Positions 6,514 through 12,891 of a stretch of DNA of 19,667 bases are shown here, in pieces. The stretch lies in the NCBI GenBank assembly GCA_001786365.1, contig MFWK01000001.1, positions 35,064 through 54,730 on the forward strand. Reading direction: 5' to 3'. The notes beneath the pieces are model-generated. The model had not been told where the DNA came from and did no database searches. It was given only the letters and a program-made list of their open reading frames with translations. Within the stretch, counting starts at the first letter, position 1. Each line of letters begins with the position of its first letter. The translations under genes and the position numbers were made by a program. This DNA comes from Candidatus Nomurabacteria bacterium RIFOXYD2_FULL_35_12. Lineage in GTDB: Bacteria > Patescibacteriota > Minisyncoccia > Phycocordibacterales > UBA9973.

Positions 6514-7707
6514 ATGGGAATCTTTTCAGGAAATAAAAAGAAAGATAAATTAGTTCTAGTTTTTGATATTGGTTCTTCTTCTGTAGGAGGGGTGCTTTTT
6601 TTTACACAAAATTCAGGAATTCCTAAAATAGTTTTTTCTGTTCGTGAACCTATAGCCATAGAAGGGAATATAGAAGCTGATCGATTTTTATATTTAACTA
6701 TAAAATCTCTAGAAACAGTAGCTAGTCAAATCCACAAGTCTGGTATTGGTGTTCCGGAAGAGATCTTTTGTGTTCTCTCGTCTCCTTGGCATATTTCTCA
6801 AACTAGGGTTATTAGGCTTGAAAAGAATACACCTTTTATTTTTACTCCAAAGCTTGCTCTTGATTTAATAAAAAAAGAAATAGTTCTTTTTGAAGAAGAA
6901 TATTCAGAAAAATATCCGGATATTAAAAGTCCCATTCGTTCAATTGAATTTAAAAATACTAAAATAATGTTGAATGGTTATGAGACTTCAAAACCATTAG
7001 ACCAAAAGACCAAAGAATTAGAGATGACTCTTTTTGTTTCAATTAGTCCTGAGCAGATTTTAAAAAATATAGAAAAAACTATAAATAGGCATTTTCATGT
7101 TAAAGAAATAAAATTTTCTTCTTTTACTATGGCTTCTTTTGCTATAGTTCGCGATACATTTGCAAATCAAGACAGTTTTCTTTTAATAGATATTGGTGGT
7201 GAAGTGACGGATATTTCTATGGTAAAAGGTAATGTATTATGTGAATCTATTTCTTTTCCTTTGGGTATTAATTTTATGATTCGCGGAGTTGCATTTTCTT
7301 CTTTAGCTTCACTCAATGAAGCCAGATCTCTCATTTCTCTTTTTAAAGATAATCATGCTGTAGAATCTACAATAAAGAAAATTGGCCCAATCATAGAGAA
7401 GTTAAGAATGGATTGGCTTTCTAATTTTCAAGAGTCTTTGTCTCGTCTTTCCAAAGACATTTCTGTTCCCGCAACTATTTATTTAGTAGTAGATAAAGAA
7501 CTAGCAAACTTCTTTTCAGAGACAATAAAAACCGAACAGTTCAATCAATACACTTTGACTGAGTCAAAATTTAAAGTTGTTTTTTTGGATGCGGAAGTCT
7601 TTCATACAATGGCAACATTTAAAGAGAGTATAAAACGCGATTCTGTTTTAATAATTGATTCTATTTATATCAATCGTTTTTTAATTAATCCTTCTACATC
7701 AGGATAA
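6514..7707 (+). CDS. PilM/FtsA-like actin-fold ATPase
   Basis: 397 residues. The actin-superfamily phosphate-1 motif is at about residues 16-28 (VFDIGSSSVGGVL) and phosphate-2 at about 223-236 (LLIDIGGEVTDISM), followed by the LGINFMIRGVA segment. This order matches PilM and FtsA. No membrane segment is visible, so it is probably a cytoplasmic protein that docks on a membrane partner. The next gene encodes a bitopic membrane protein only 9 bases away. That mirrors the PilM-PilN arrangement of type IV pilus machines, so a role in pilus or envelope assembly is inferred. FtsA itself is less likely because no division genes are adjacent. It starts a new transcription unit (extended -10 just upstream). 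Confidence 0.72.
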   Translation: MGIFSGNKKKDKLVLVFDIGSSSVGGVLFFTQNSGIPKIVFSVREPIAIEGNIEADRFLYLTIKSLETVASQIHKSGIGVPEEIFCVLSSPWHISQTRVIRLEKNTPFIFTPKLALDLIKKEIVLFEEEYSEKYPDIKSPIRSIEFKNTKIMLNGYETSKPLDQKTKELEMTLFVSISPEQILKNIEKTINRHFHVKEIKFSSFTMASFAIVRDTFANQDSFLLIDIGGEVTDISMVKGNVLCESISFPLGINFMIRGVAFSSLASLNEARSLISLFKDNHAVESTIKKIGPIIEKLRMDWLSNFQESLSRLSKDISVPATIYLVVDKELANFFSETIKTEQFNQYTLTESKFKVVFLDAEVFHTMATFKESIKRDSVLIIDSIYINRFLINPSTSG

Positions 7708-7716
7708 AAAAATACT

Positions 7717-8949
7717 ATGTCAAAAAAATTATTACAAGATATAGTAAAAATAAAGAATATAAAAGTAAAAAATTCTATCCAAAATAGTGTAGAAAAAGTT
7801 GCAAATAAACAAAAAGTCAATAATCATAATACTCGATACACACTTTGGTTTGTGGCTATTATTTCTATTTTGTTTTTTCTTTTTGCTCTTTCTCAGCTTT
7901 TCTTGAAAGCGACAGTTACAATAAGTCCAAAAATGGAAGATATTGTTTTAAACAAGAATTTTTCTGCTTTTAAAGAAGGAAGTTCTGATAATTTTTCTTT
8001 TAATTCAGTAATTCTCTCTGGAGAAGAGACAAAAATAGTAATTGCGACGGAAGAGAAAGATTTTGCAATTAGCTCTAAAGGAAAAGTTTTTCTTTATAAT
8101 AATTTTAGCTCATCTTTACAAAAGCTAGATATTGATACTAGATTAGAAGGTTCAAATGGAAAAATTTATAAAACAAAAAAGGCTGTAGTTATTCCGGGTA
8201 AAAATGGAGATACTCCGGGTAAAATTGAAGTTGAAATTTATGCATCAAAAACGGGGGTAGAATACGATAGCGCTCCGCTTGATTTTAAAATTTTTGGATT
8301 TAAAGGAACTGTGAAGTATTCTAAATTTTATGGTAGGAGTGTGGGGGATATAACAGGTGGTTTTAATGGGAAATCACCAGTAGTTTCTGACGCGGTTAAA
8401 GAAAATACAATAGCCGAGTTGAAAGAATCTTTACGATTAAAACTTTTGCAAAAAGCTATAGCCCCAGGTTTTGTTTTGTTTAAAGATGCGGCTTTTCTTG
8501 TTATTGATGAGCAAAATATTCCTTTTAATGCTATTGGTGAGGTAAATGTGCCGATAACTCTCAAAGGCACATTATATGGTTTTCTTTTTAATGAAAAGAA
8601 ATTGACGAAAGAAATAGTGACAAATAGTATTGAGAAATATGATGGTAGTGATGTTTTTATATCAAATATTAATGATTTAAAATTTTCTCTTTTGAATAAA
8701 GAAAATATTCCTGTAAAAGATTTACAAAATATAAATTTTCATTTATCCGGTTCAGCAAAAATTGTCTGGAGGTTGGATGAGAGTAAGCTCATAGCTGATC
8801 TTTTAGGAAAAGCAAAGAAAGATTTCAATCAAGTATTATTACAATATCCAAATGTTGTTTCGGCACATTTAGTCGTTTCTCCTTTTTGGAAGATGTCTAT
8901 TCCTAATAAAATTAAAGATATAAAAGTGATTATAAACTATCCAAAATAA
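7717..8949 (+). CDS. Bitopic membrane protein, partner of the PilM-like ATPase
   Basis: 410 residues. A lysine-rich cytoplasmic tail (about 1-41) precedes one transmembrane helix at about 42-63 (LWFVAIISILFFLFALSQLF). A long, probably extracytoplasmic, beta-rich region follows, starting ATVTISPKMEDIVLN. Segments such as NGDTPGKIEVEIYASKTGVE and FGFKGTVKYSKFYGRSVGDI recall conserved hypothetical proteins in Parcubacteria, sometimes labelled baseplate-J-like. I recognise the family only in that sense and assign no reaction. By topology and position it could play the PilN-like membrane role for the upstream ATPase. The spacing of 9 bases suggests co-transcription. TAAAAA ending six bases before its ATG is a weaker leaderless candidate. 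Confidence 0.6.
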   Translation: MSKKLLQDIVKIKNIKVKNSIQNSVEKVANKQKVNNHNTRYTLWFVAIISILFFLFALSQLFLKATVTISPKMEDIVLNKNFSAFKEGSSDNFSFNSVILSGEETKIVIATEEKDFAISSKGKVFLYNNFSSSLQKLDIDTRLEGSNGKIYKTKKAVVIPGKNGDTPGKIEVEIYASKTGVEYDSAPLDFKIFGFKGTVKYSKFYGRSVGDITGGFNGKSPVVSDAVKENTIAELKESLRLKLLQKAIAPGFVLFKDAAFLVIDEQNIPFNAIGEVNVPITLKGTLYGFLFNEKKLTKEIVTNSIEKYDGSDVFISNINDLKFSLLNKENIPVKDLQNINFHLSGSAKIVWRLDESKLIADLLGKAKKDFNQVLLQYPNVVSAHLVVSPFWKMSIPNKIKDIKVIINYPK

Positions 8950-8972
8950 TCAATTTTTCTTTTTATAAAAAT

Positions 8973-9001
8973 TTGACATTATGACTTTATTTTACTATAG
9001 T
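8973..9001 (+). promoter_or_regulatory. Promoter of the infA operon
   Basis: TTGACA (8973-8978) and TATAGT (8996-9001) with a 17-base spacer form a near-consensus sigma-70 promoter in the 64-base gap before infA. The predicted start near 9008 leaves a leader of about six bases. TATATT at 9002-9007, exactly six bases before the ATG, could alternatively give a leaderless start. Confidence 0.72.
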
Positions 9002-9013
9002 TATATTCTATAA

Positions 9014-9247
9014 ATGAGTGATTTAAAAAATGAAAAATTGGCGACGGCAAGGGGAGTTGTTACAGAAGCATTGCCCTCTACTTTATTTAGAGTAAAATTA
9101 GAAGAAAAAACAGAAGAAAGTAAGGAAATTTTGGCATATCTTTCCGGAAAGATGCGTATGCATAGAATTAAAGTTTTAATTGGAGATTCTGTCGAAATTG
9201 TGCTTGACCCTTATGGTGGAAAGGGTAGGATAGTAAAAAGGTTGTAA
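9014..9247 (+). CDS. infA: Translation initiation factor IF-1
   Basis: 77-residue OB-fold protein that binds the 30S A site during initiation. RGVVTEALPSTLFRVKLEE, ILAYLSGKMRMHRIKVLIGD and VEIVLDPYGGKGRIVKRL follow the IF-1 consensus (VVEALPN..FRVEL, LAHISGKMRM, LSPYDL.RGRI) along its whole length. A five-residue KTEES insertion lies between strands. The N-terminus MSDLKNEKLATA is slightly longer than usual. In most bacteria infA follows secY-adk-map; here it follows the PilM-like pair, so the usual cluster is broken upstream. It begins its own transcription unit. Confidence 0.95.
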   Translation: MSDLKNEKLATARGVVTEALPSTLFRVKLEEKTEESKEILAYLSGKMRMHRIKVLIGDSVEIVLDPYGGKGRIVKRL

Positions 9248-9270
9248 TTTTTTTAAGAATAGTGTATTAT
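9242..9270 (+). promoter_or_regulatory. Probable promoter for rpmJ and the downstream ribosomal genes
   Basis: TTGTAA (9242-9247, overlapping the infA stop) and TATTAT (9265-9270) are separated by 17 bases. The predicted start near 9277 gives a leader of about 77 bases before rpmJ. Confidence 0.42.
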
Positions 9271-9273
9271 ATT

Positions 9274-9335
9274 AAACAAGGTTTTTAAAAAGGAATATAT
9301 TGAAAAATAAGGGTTTTTTCCTTGTTTTTCTTTTT
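9274..9335 (+). promoter_or_regulatory. Hairpin plus U-run in the rpmJ leader, possible attenuator
   Basis: AAACAAGG (9274-9281) pairs perfectly with CCTTGTTT (9320-9327) across a 38-base loop, followed by a T-rich tract. A smaller competing hairpin, AAGG (9309-9312) with CCTT (9320-9323), shares the same 3' arm. Such mutually exclusive pairings before a T-run are compatible with attenuation or with partial termination after infA. The stems are AT-rich and weak, so this is tentative. Confidence 0.28.
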
Positions 9336-9353
9336 GTTAAGTTAACTTCATAT

Positions 9354-9464
9354 ATGAAAATAAAATCAGCAGTAAAAAAGATTTGTGATAATTGTAAAAT
9401 GGTTAGACGCCAAAGGCATTTAAGAATAACCTGTTCTAACCCTAAACATAAGCAAAAACAATAA
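9354..9464 (+). CDS. rpmJ: 50S ribosomal protein L36 (bL36)
   Basis: A 36-residue protein, the smallest 50S subunit protein, in its usual place between infA and rpsM. It reads MKIKSAVKKICDNCKMVRRQ and ends NPKHKQKQ. It is the zinc-binding (C+) form: Cys11, Cys14, Cys27 and His32 make the C-x2-C-x12-C-x4-H ligand set. The length is one or two residues under the common 37-38. ATG start, no Shine-Dalgarno; a ten-base palindrome AAGTTAACTT (9339-9348) lies just upstream. The gene stops 127 bases before rpsM, a gap filled almost wholly by an inserted element. Confidence 0.95.
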   Translation: MKIKSAVKKICDNCKMVRRQRHLRITCSNPKHKQKQ

Positions 9465-9473
9465 TCTAATGAG

Positions 9474-9591
9474 TCCCGTTAGAAGTCGCGGTCGCAGCTT
9501 AATACAAAAAAATGTTTATAAAAAAAATAAAATTTAATAGCATAATAAAGTTTAGTCACGGTTCAATGACCGCGACCTACTTCTAAACGGG
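9474..9591. mobile_element. MITE-like element between rpmJ and rpsM, with TSD
   Basis: 118 bases, no coding capacity, bounded by ATGAG direct repeats at 9469-9473 and 9592-9596. Its ends are an imperfect inverted repeat: TCCCGTTAGAAGTCGCGGTC at the left, and on the right the complement of CCCGTTTAGAAGTAGGTCGC. The interior is AT-rich. The right-hand ATGAG is the start of rpsM. Removing the element and one repeat leaves rpmJ and rpsM four bases apart, a normal operon spacing. The ends match those of the element at 12830. Confidence 0.68.
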
Positions 9592-9972
9592 ATGAGAATA
9601 CTTGGAATCACAGTACCAAATGAAAAGAGACTCGAGATTGGCCTAACTTGCCTTTATGGTATTGGTATTCCTAGAGCTCGAAAAATCTTAGATCAAGTCG
9701 GTATTGACCGTGGCAAGAAAGCAAAAGATTTGACTTTAGATGAAGAGAACAAAATTCGTGTTGTCATTGAAAGTATTTTAATAGAAGGAAATCTAAAAAG
9801 AGAAATATCAGCGAACATCAAGAGATTAAAAGATATAAAAAGTTACCGAGGTATTCGTCATATGAAGAGGTTGCCGGTTCGAGGTCAGAGGACAAAGACA
9901 AATTCCAGAACTGTCCGAGGTAATGTCCGAAAGACAATGGCTTCAGGTAAGAGAAAAGAAAGTAAGACATAA
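9592..9972 (+). CDS. rpsM: 30S ribosomal protein S13 (uS13)
   Basis: 126 residues; a head protein of the 30S subunit contacting the P-site tRNA and the 50S subunit. MRILGITVPNEKRLEIGLTC, LYGIGIPRARKIL, YRGIRHMKRLPVRGQRTKTN and the basic tail RTVRGNVRKTM match the family throughout. The N-terminus lacks the usual second Ala (MARI...). The start ATG is the first codon after the inserted element and lies in its duplicated target site; no alternative in-frame start of family length exists. It is followed by rpsK after 8 bases. Confidence 0.96.
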   Translation: MRILGITVPNEKRLEIGLTCLYGIGIPRARKILDQVGIDRGKKAKDLTLDEENKIRVVIESILIEGNLKREISANIKRLKDIKSYRGIRHMKRLPVRGQRTKTNSRTVRGNVRKTMASGKRKESKT

Positions 9973-9980
9973 AAATAAAA

Positions 9981-10421
9981 ATGGCAAAAGATAAAGAAAA
10001 AAAAGAAATAAAGAAAGAGGAAGTTGTAGTAGAGGCAGATGCAAAAAAAGCTGAGCCGAAAACTCCAAAGAAGAAAGTAATTTCTGGCATCCTTTCTATT
10101 GACGCTACTTTCAACAATACAAAAGTGCTTTTTGCAGACAAGGGAGGAAATACATTATTCTGGTCAAGTGCTGGAAGTTTAGGTTTTAGAGGAGCCAAAA
10201 AAGGAACTCCGTTCGCAGCTTCCAAAGTAGGCGACGTGATCGGCAGTAAAGCAGCCATATTGGGAGTAAAAGACGCAGATGTAGTAGTTTTAGGAGTCGG
10301 ATCTGGTCGTGAACCAGCAATTAGAGCATTTATGGCTCATGGAATAGAGATTACTTCTGTCGCTGATGCGACTCCAGTACCTCATAATGGTCCAAAAGCT
10401 AAAAAGGCACGAAGAGTATAA
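9981..10421 (+). CDS. rpsK: 30S ribosomal protein S11 (uS11)
   Basis: 146 residues, platform of the 30S subunit. From about residue 34 the family pattern is clear: ISGILSIDATFNNTKVLFAD, GSLGFRGAKKGTPFAASKVG, GSGREPAIRAF and TPVPHNGPKAKKARRV. The first 33 residues form a highly charged Lys/Glu extension (KDKEKKEIKKEEVVVEADAK), longer than the usual N-terminus. At the C-terminus the common 'HNGCRPPKKRRV' is replaced by HNGPKAKKARRV. ATG start, no Shine-Dalgarno. Part of the alpha-operon order rpsM-rpsK-rpsD-rpoA-rplQ. Confidence 0.96.
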   Translation: MAKDKEKKEIKKEEVVVEADAKKAEPKTPKKKVISGILSIDATFNNTKVLFADKGGNTLFWSSAGSLGFRGAKKGTPFAASKVGDVIGSKAAILGVKDADVVVLGVGSGREPAIRAFMAHGIEITSVADATPVPHNGPKAKKARRV

Positions 10422-10435
10422 TAATTTTTTAATTT

Positions 10436-11041
10436 ATGATATCTAAACCAAAATTTAAAATTTGTAGAAGACTAGGCCCTGGAGTTTACGACAAATGTCA
10501 GACTTCTAAATTTCAAACAGCTACTTCAAAAGGTGGCGCTCTCGGTGCTCGTCGCCCAAAAGCTCTTTCTGAATACGGAACACAACTTATTGAAAAACAA
10601 AAGATTCGTTTTTCTTATGGTATAACTGAACGTCAACTTTCAAACTATGTTAAAAAAGCTTCTCTCGTAAAAGGTGCTGGTACAGCGGAAAGATTTTATG
10701 AAGAATTAGAATCTCGCCTTGATAATGCAATATACCGAATGGGTTTGTCTGCAAGTCGCAGAGCTGCTAGACAAATGGTTTCCCATGGACATTTTATTGT
10801 AAATAATCACAGAGTTACTATTCCATCTTATGAATTAAAATCCGGAGATATTATCAAAATCCGTGAAGGTTCAAAAGTAAAGAAAATTTTTAGCAATATC
10901 GCTGAAAAAATCAAAGATTATAATCCTCCAAAATGGCTCAGTTTCGATCTTAGCAAGATGGAGGGAAAAGTCTTAGACAAACCAAAGAATACAGAAAGTT
11001 TTATAGATTTGAATGCTGTGCTTGAGTTTTATAGTCGTTAA
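10436..11041 (+). CDS. rpsD: 30S ribosomal protein S4 (uS4)
   Basis: 201 residues; primary 16S rRNA binder that nucleates 30S assembly, and in many bacteria the autoregulator of the alpha operon. The N-terminal part (KFKICRRLGPGVYDKCQTSK, then EKQKIRFSYGITERQLSNYV) leads into the S4 RNA-binding domain: ESRLDNAIYRMGLSASRRAA, RQMVSHGHFIVNNHRVTIPS, YELKSGDIIKI. Only two cysteines are seen near the N-terminus, so no complete zinc finger. It ends DLNAVLEFYSR, the usual C-terminal motif with F-Y-S-R. ATG start; a 45-base gap follows before rpoA. Confidence 0.96.
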   Translation: MISKPKFKICRRLGPGVYDKCQTSKFQTATSKGGALGARRPKALSEYGTQLIEKQKIRFSYGITERQLSNYVKKASLVKGAGTAERFYEELESRLDNAIYRMGLSASRRAARQMVSHGHFIVNNHRVTIPSYELKSGDIIKIREGSKVKKIFSNIAEKIKDYNPPKWLSFDLSKMEGKVLDKPKNTESFIDLNAVLEFYSR

Positions 11042-11086
11042 ATTTTTTAAGAGATTGAACATTATTAAAATTAACTTTTTAAAATT

Positions 11087-12076
11087 ATGTCTGAATATAA
11101 AATAGTTATGCCTTCAAAGCCTCGTGTTGTTTTAGAGGAAGGCAACAAAGGAGTTTTTGAAATAGATGGCCTATATCCAGGGTATGGTCATACCTTAGGA
11201 AATAGTCTGAGAAGAATTATTCTTTCTTCTCTTCCTGGTGCCAGCATCACATCTATCAAAATCGATGGTGTAAGTCACGAATTTCAAACTCTTGAAGGAA
11301 TAAAAGAAGACGTAATCGTAATGATTTTAAATTTGAAGAAGACTCGTTTTAAAATGATATCCGATGAGCCTCAGACTGTGACCCTTTCTGTAAAAGGTCC
11401 AAAAGAAGTGACTGCAGGAGATATAAAAACTGGTGGACAAGTAGAGATTTTAAATCCAGAATTGCACATAGTAGAAGTCACAGGAAAGATCAATTTGAAT
11501 ATTGAAATGAAGATTGAAAAAGGACTTGGTTTTATTTCTAAAGAAATTTATCAAAAAGATAAAGTTGATGTCGGCACTATTGCTGTCGATGCTATCTTTA
11601 CTCCGGTTCGCCGAGTTTCTTATGAAGTTGAAAATATGCGTGTTGGCGACAAGACAAACCATAATCGTCTTAGAATTTCTATCGAAACAGATGGCACCCT
11701 CACTGCTCGTGAAGCTCTTTCCAGATCTATCGAGATTATGATTAATCAATTAAAAGCAATTATTGATTTCAAGGAACCAGAAGTAGAAGTAGTTGTTGAG
11801 AAAGATACAGAAGAGAAGAAACCTGCCCGCAGTGCTTCCAGCACAGCTGATGCAGGCGGGGGATCTGATTTTGCTGATGTGTTAAAGACTCGAACTGACA
11901 GTTTAGATCTTTCTACTAGAACATTAAATGCTTTGACTGGCGCAAATATTCGAACACTTGGTGGACTTGCTAGAAAGAAGAGGGAAGATTTACTTGAAGT
12001 AGAAGGTATTGGTGAAAAAGGTATTTCAGAGATTAAGAAAGTGCTTGGTAAGTTTGGTTTAAATTTAAAAGATTAA
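11087..12076 (+). CDS. rpoA: DNA-directed RNA polymerase subunit alpha
   Basis: 329 residues. The N-terminal assembly domain covers about residues 1-232: LYPGYGHTLGNSLRRIILSS, LPGASITSIKIDGVSHEFQT, GIKEDVIVMILNLK. The C-terminal domain covers about 265-329: DSLDLSTRTLNALTGANIRT, LGGLARKKREDLLEVEGIGE, ISEIKKVLG. The alpha dimer scaffolds polymerase assembly; its C-terminal domain binds UP elements and activators. The linker near residues 246-258 (PARSASSTADAGG) coincides with a small GC-rich palindrome, while the flanking linker is Glu/Lys-rich. ATG start, no Shine-Dalgarno; rplQ follows after 3 bases. Confidence 0.97.
   Translation: MSEYKIVMPSKPRVVLEEGNKGVFEIDGLYPGYGHTLGNSLRRIILSSLPGASITSIKIDGVSHEFQTLEGIKEDVIVMILNLKKTRFKMISDEPQTVTLSVKGPKEVTAGDIKTGGQVEILNPELHIVEVTGKINLNIEMKIEKGLGFISKEIYQKDKVDVGTIAVDAIFTPVRRVSYEVENMRVGDKTNHNRLRISIETDGTLTAREALSRSIEIMINQLKAIIDFKEPEVEVVVEKDTEEKKPARSASSTADAGGGSDFADVLKTRTDSLDLSTRTLNALTGANIRTLGGLARKKREDLLEVEGIGEKGISEIKKVLGKFGLNLKD
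11822..11860. repeat. GC-rich palindrome in the rpoA linker
   Basis: Arms CCTGCCCGCA (11822-11831) and TGCAGGCGGG (11851-11860) pair at 8 of 10 positions, plus one possible G-U. They enclose a perfect small hairpin, GTGCT-TCC-AGCAC (11832-11844). It is markedly more GC-rich than its surroundings and encodes a low-complexity Ala/Ser/Gly stretch between the two alpha domains, a place where insertions are tolerated. Confidence 0.6.
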
Positions 12077-12079
12077 TAT

Positions 12080-12433
12080 ATGAGACACGGAAATAACAAA
12101 AGAAAATTTGGTAGAGTTAGAAAAGTCAGAACTGCTTTGATGAATTCTTTAGCACTCAATTTGATAGTGCGTGGAAAAATAAGAACTACAGAACCAAAAG
12201 CAAAAGAATTGCGACCGTTTATTGAAAAGCTTGTGACTGGTGCTCTAAAAGGAGATATGGCTACTCGTCGTTTGATAATTTCTAAATTAGCCAACCGACG
12301 TCCAGAGGTAAAGAAGCTTTTTGATGTGATTGCTCCAAAGTATAAAAACAGAAAAGGTGGATATACCAGAGTATTAAAATTAGGTACCAGAAAATCAGAT
12401 GGCGCACCTATGGCGATAATCGAATTTGTATAA
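12080..12433 (+). CDS. rplQ: 50S ribosomal protein L17 (bL17)
   Basis: 117 residues, a 50S protein near the exit-tunnel side. MRHGNNKRKFGRVRKVRTAL, MNSLALNLIVRGKIRTTEPK, AKELRPFIEKLVTGALKGDM and the C-terminal YKNRKGGYTRVLKLGTRKSD follow the family (RH......LgR....R.AL..NL...L). Length matches the usual 115-130. ATG start 3 bases after rpoA, indicating translational coupling; it ends 16 bases before the chosen rplM start. Confidence 0.97.
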   Translation: MRHGNNKRKFGRVRKVRTALMNSLALNLIVRGKIRTTEPKAKELRPFIEKLVTGALKGDMATRRLIISKLANRRPEVKKLFDVIAPKYKNRKGGYTRVLKLGTRKSDGAPMAIIEFV

Positions 12434-12449
12434 TATTTACCATAAAAAA

Positions 12450-12821
12450 ATGAAAACAAAAATGATTAAAAAAAAAGATATCAAAACAATAGACGCTCAG
12501 GGTAGGACTTTGGGTAGAGTTGCTAGTGAGGCGGCTATGTTTTTGATGGGTAAGACAAAAGCGACTTTTGAACGCAATCAATACTGTGGTTTTCCTGTGA
12601 AAATAGTAAATGCTTCAAAGCTTAGCATCACTACTAAAAAATTAGAGCAAATTTATCATACTCGATATTCAGGTATTCCTGGAGGTTTGCGTATTTTACC
12701 AGGTACAGAGACAGCTATGAAAAAAGGCTTAAAAGAATTGATAAAGCTTGCAGTTTACAAGATGTTGCCTTCAAATAAATTACGAAGAGAAATGATGAAG
12801 AATTTAAAAATAACTGACTAA
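12450..12821 (+). CDS. rplM: 50S ribosomal protein L13 (uL13)
   Basis: 123 residues; early-assembling 50S protein. TIDAQGRTLGRVASEAAMFL, MGKTKATFERNQYCGFPVKI, VNASKLSITTKKLEQIYHTR and LIKLAVYKMLPSNKLRREMM match the family (iDA.gk.LGRlAs..A..L.GK; AV.GMLPkn.LGr.m). The protein stops soon after, lacking the longer tail of E. coli L13. A TTG at 12426 in the same frame would overlap rplQ and add MYNIYHKK, which has no family counterpart. The ATG at 12450 or 12462 is preferred, and 12450 is used here. It sits directly before rpsI as in most bacteria, apart from the inserted element. Confidence 0.93.
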   Translation: MKTKMIKKKDIKTIDAQGRTLGRVASEAAMFLMGKTKATFERNQYCGFPVKIVNASKLSITTKKLEQIYHTRYSGIPGGLRILPGTETAMKKGLKELIKLAVYKMLPSNKLRREMMKNLKITD

Positions 12822-12829
12822 ATATGGAT

Positions 12830-12891
12830 CCCGTTAGAAATAAACTTTCGGGAATTATAGTAAAATTATTAAATAATAAATTTCTAACGGG
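12830..12891. mobile_element. MITE-like element between rplM and rpsI, with TSD
   Basis: 62 bases, AT-rich interior, no coding capacity. The terminal inverted repeats are perfect over 12 bases: CCCGTTAGAAAT (12830-12841) and ATTTCTAACGGG (12880-12891). They are flanked flush by the direct repeat ATGGAT at 12824-12829 and 12892-12897. The right-hand copy supplies the rpsI start codon. Precise excision leaves a two-base gap between the rplM stop and the rpsI ATG. The ends are shared with the 118-base element before rpsM. Confidence 0.75.

Noticed and set aside
9474..9591. The rpmJ-rpsM spacer as a ribosomal-protein autoregulatory leader
   Set aside because: Considered because of its inverted repeat. 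The flanking ATGAG repeats and the shared ends with the element at 12830 favour an inserted element, though a later regulatory role is not excluded.
9818..10258. Minus-strand open frame of 146 codons opposite rpsM/rpsK
   Set aside because: It lies wholly opposite two clear ribosomal protein genes, has no family match that I recognise, and looks like a shadow of biased codon use.
10417..10422. TATAAT before rpsD (and a similar one at 12429 before rplM)
   Set aside because: Both arise from a GTA-TAA gene end in AT-rich DNA. There is no -35 or TGn and the spacing to the ATG differs from the leaderless set, so I do not call promoters.
12426..12449. TTG start for rplM overlapping rplQ
   Set aside because: The extra eight residues have no counterpart in L13; ATG starts follow at 12450 and 12462.
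12073..12459. Minus-strand open frame of 128 codons opposite rplQ
   Set aside because: Antisense to a complete bL17 gene. No start context or recognisable domain.
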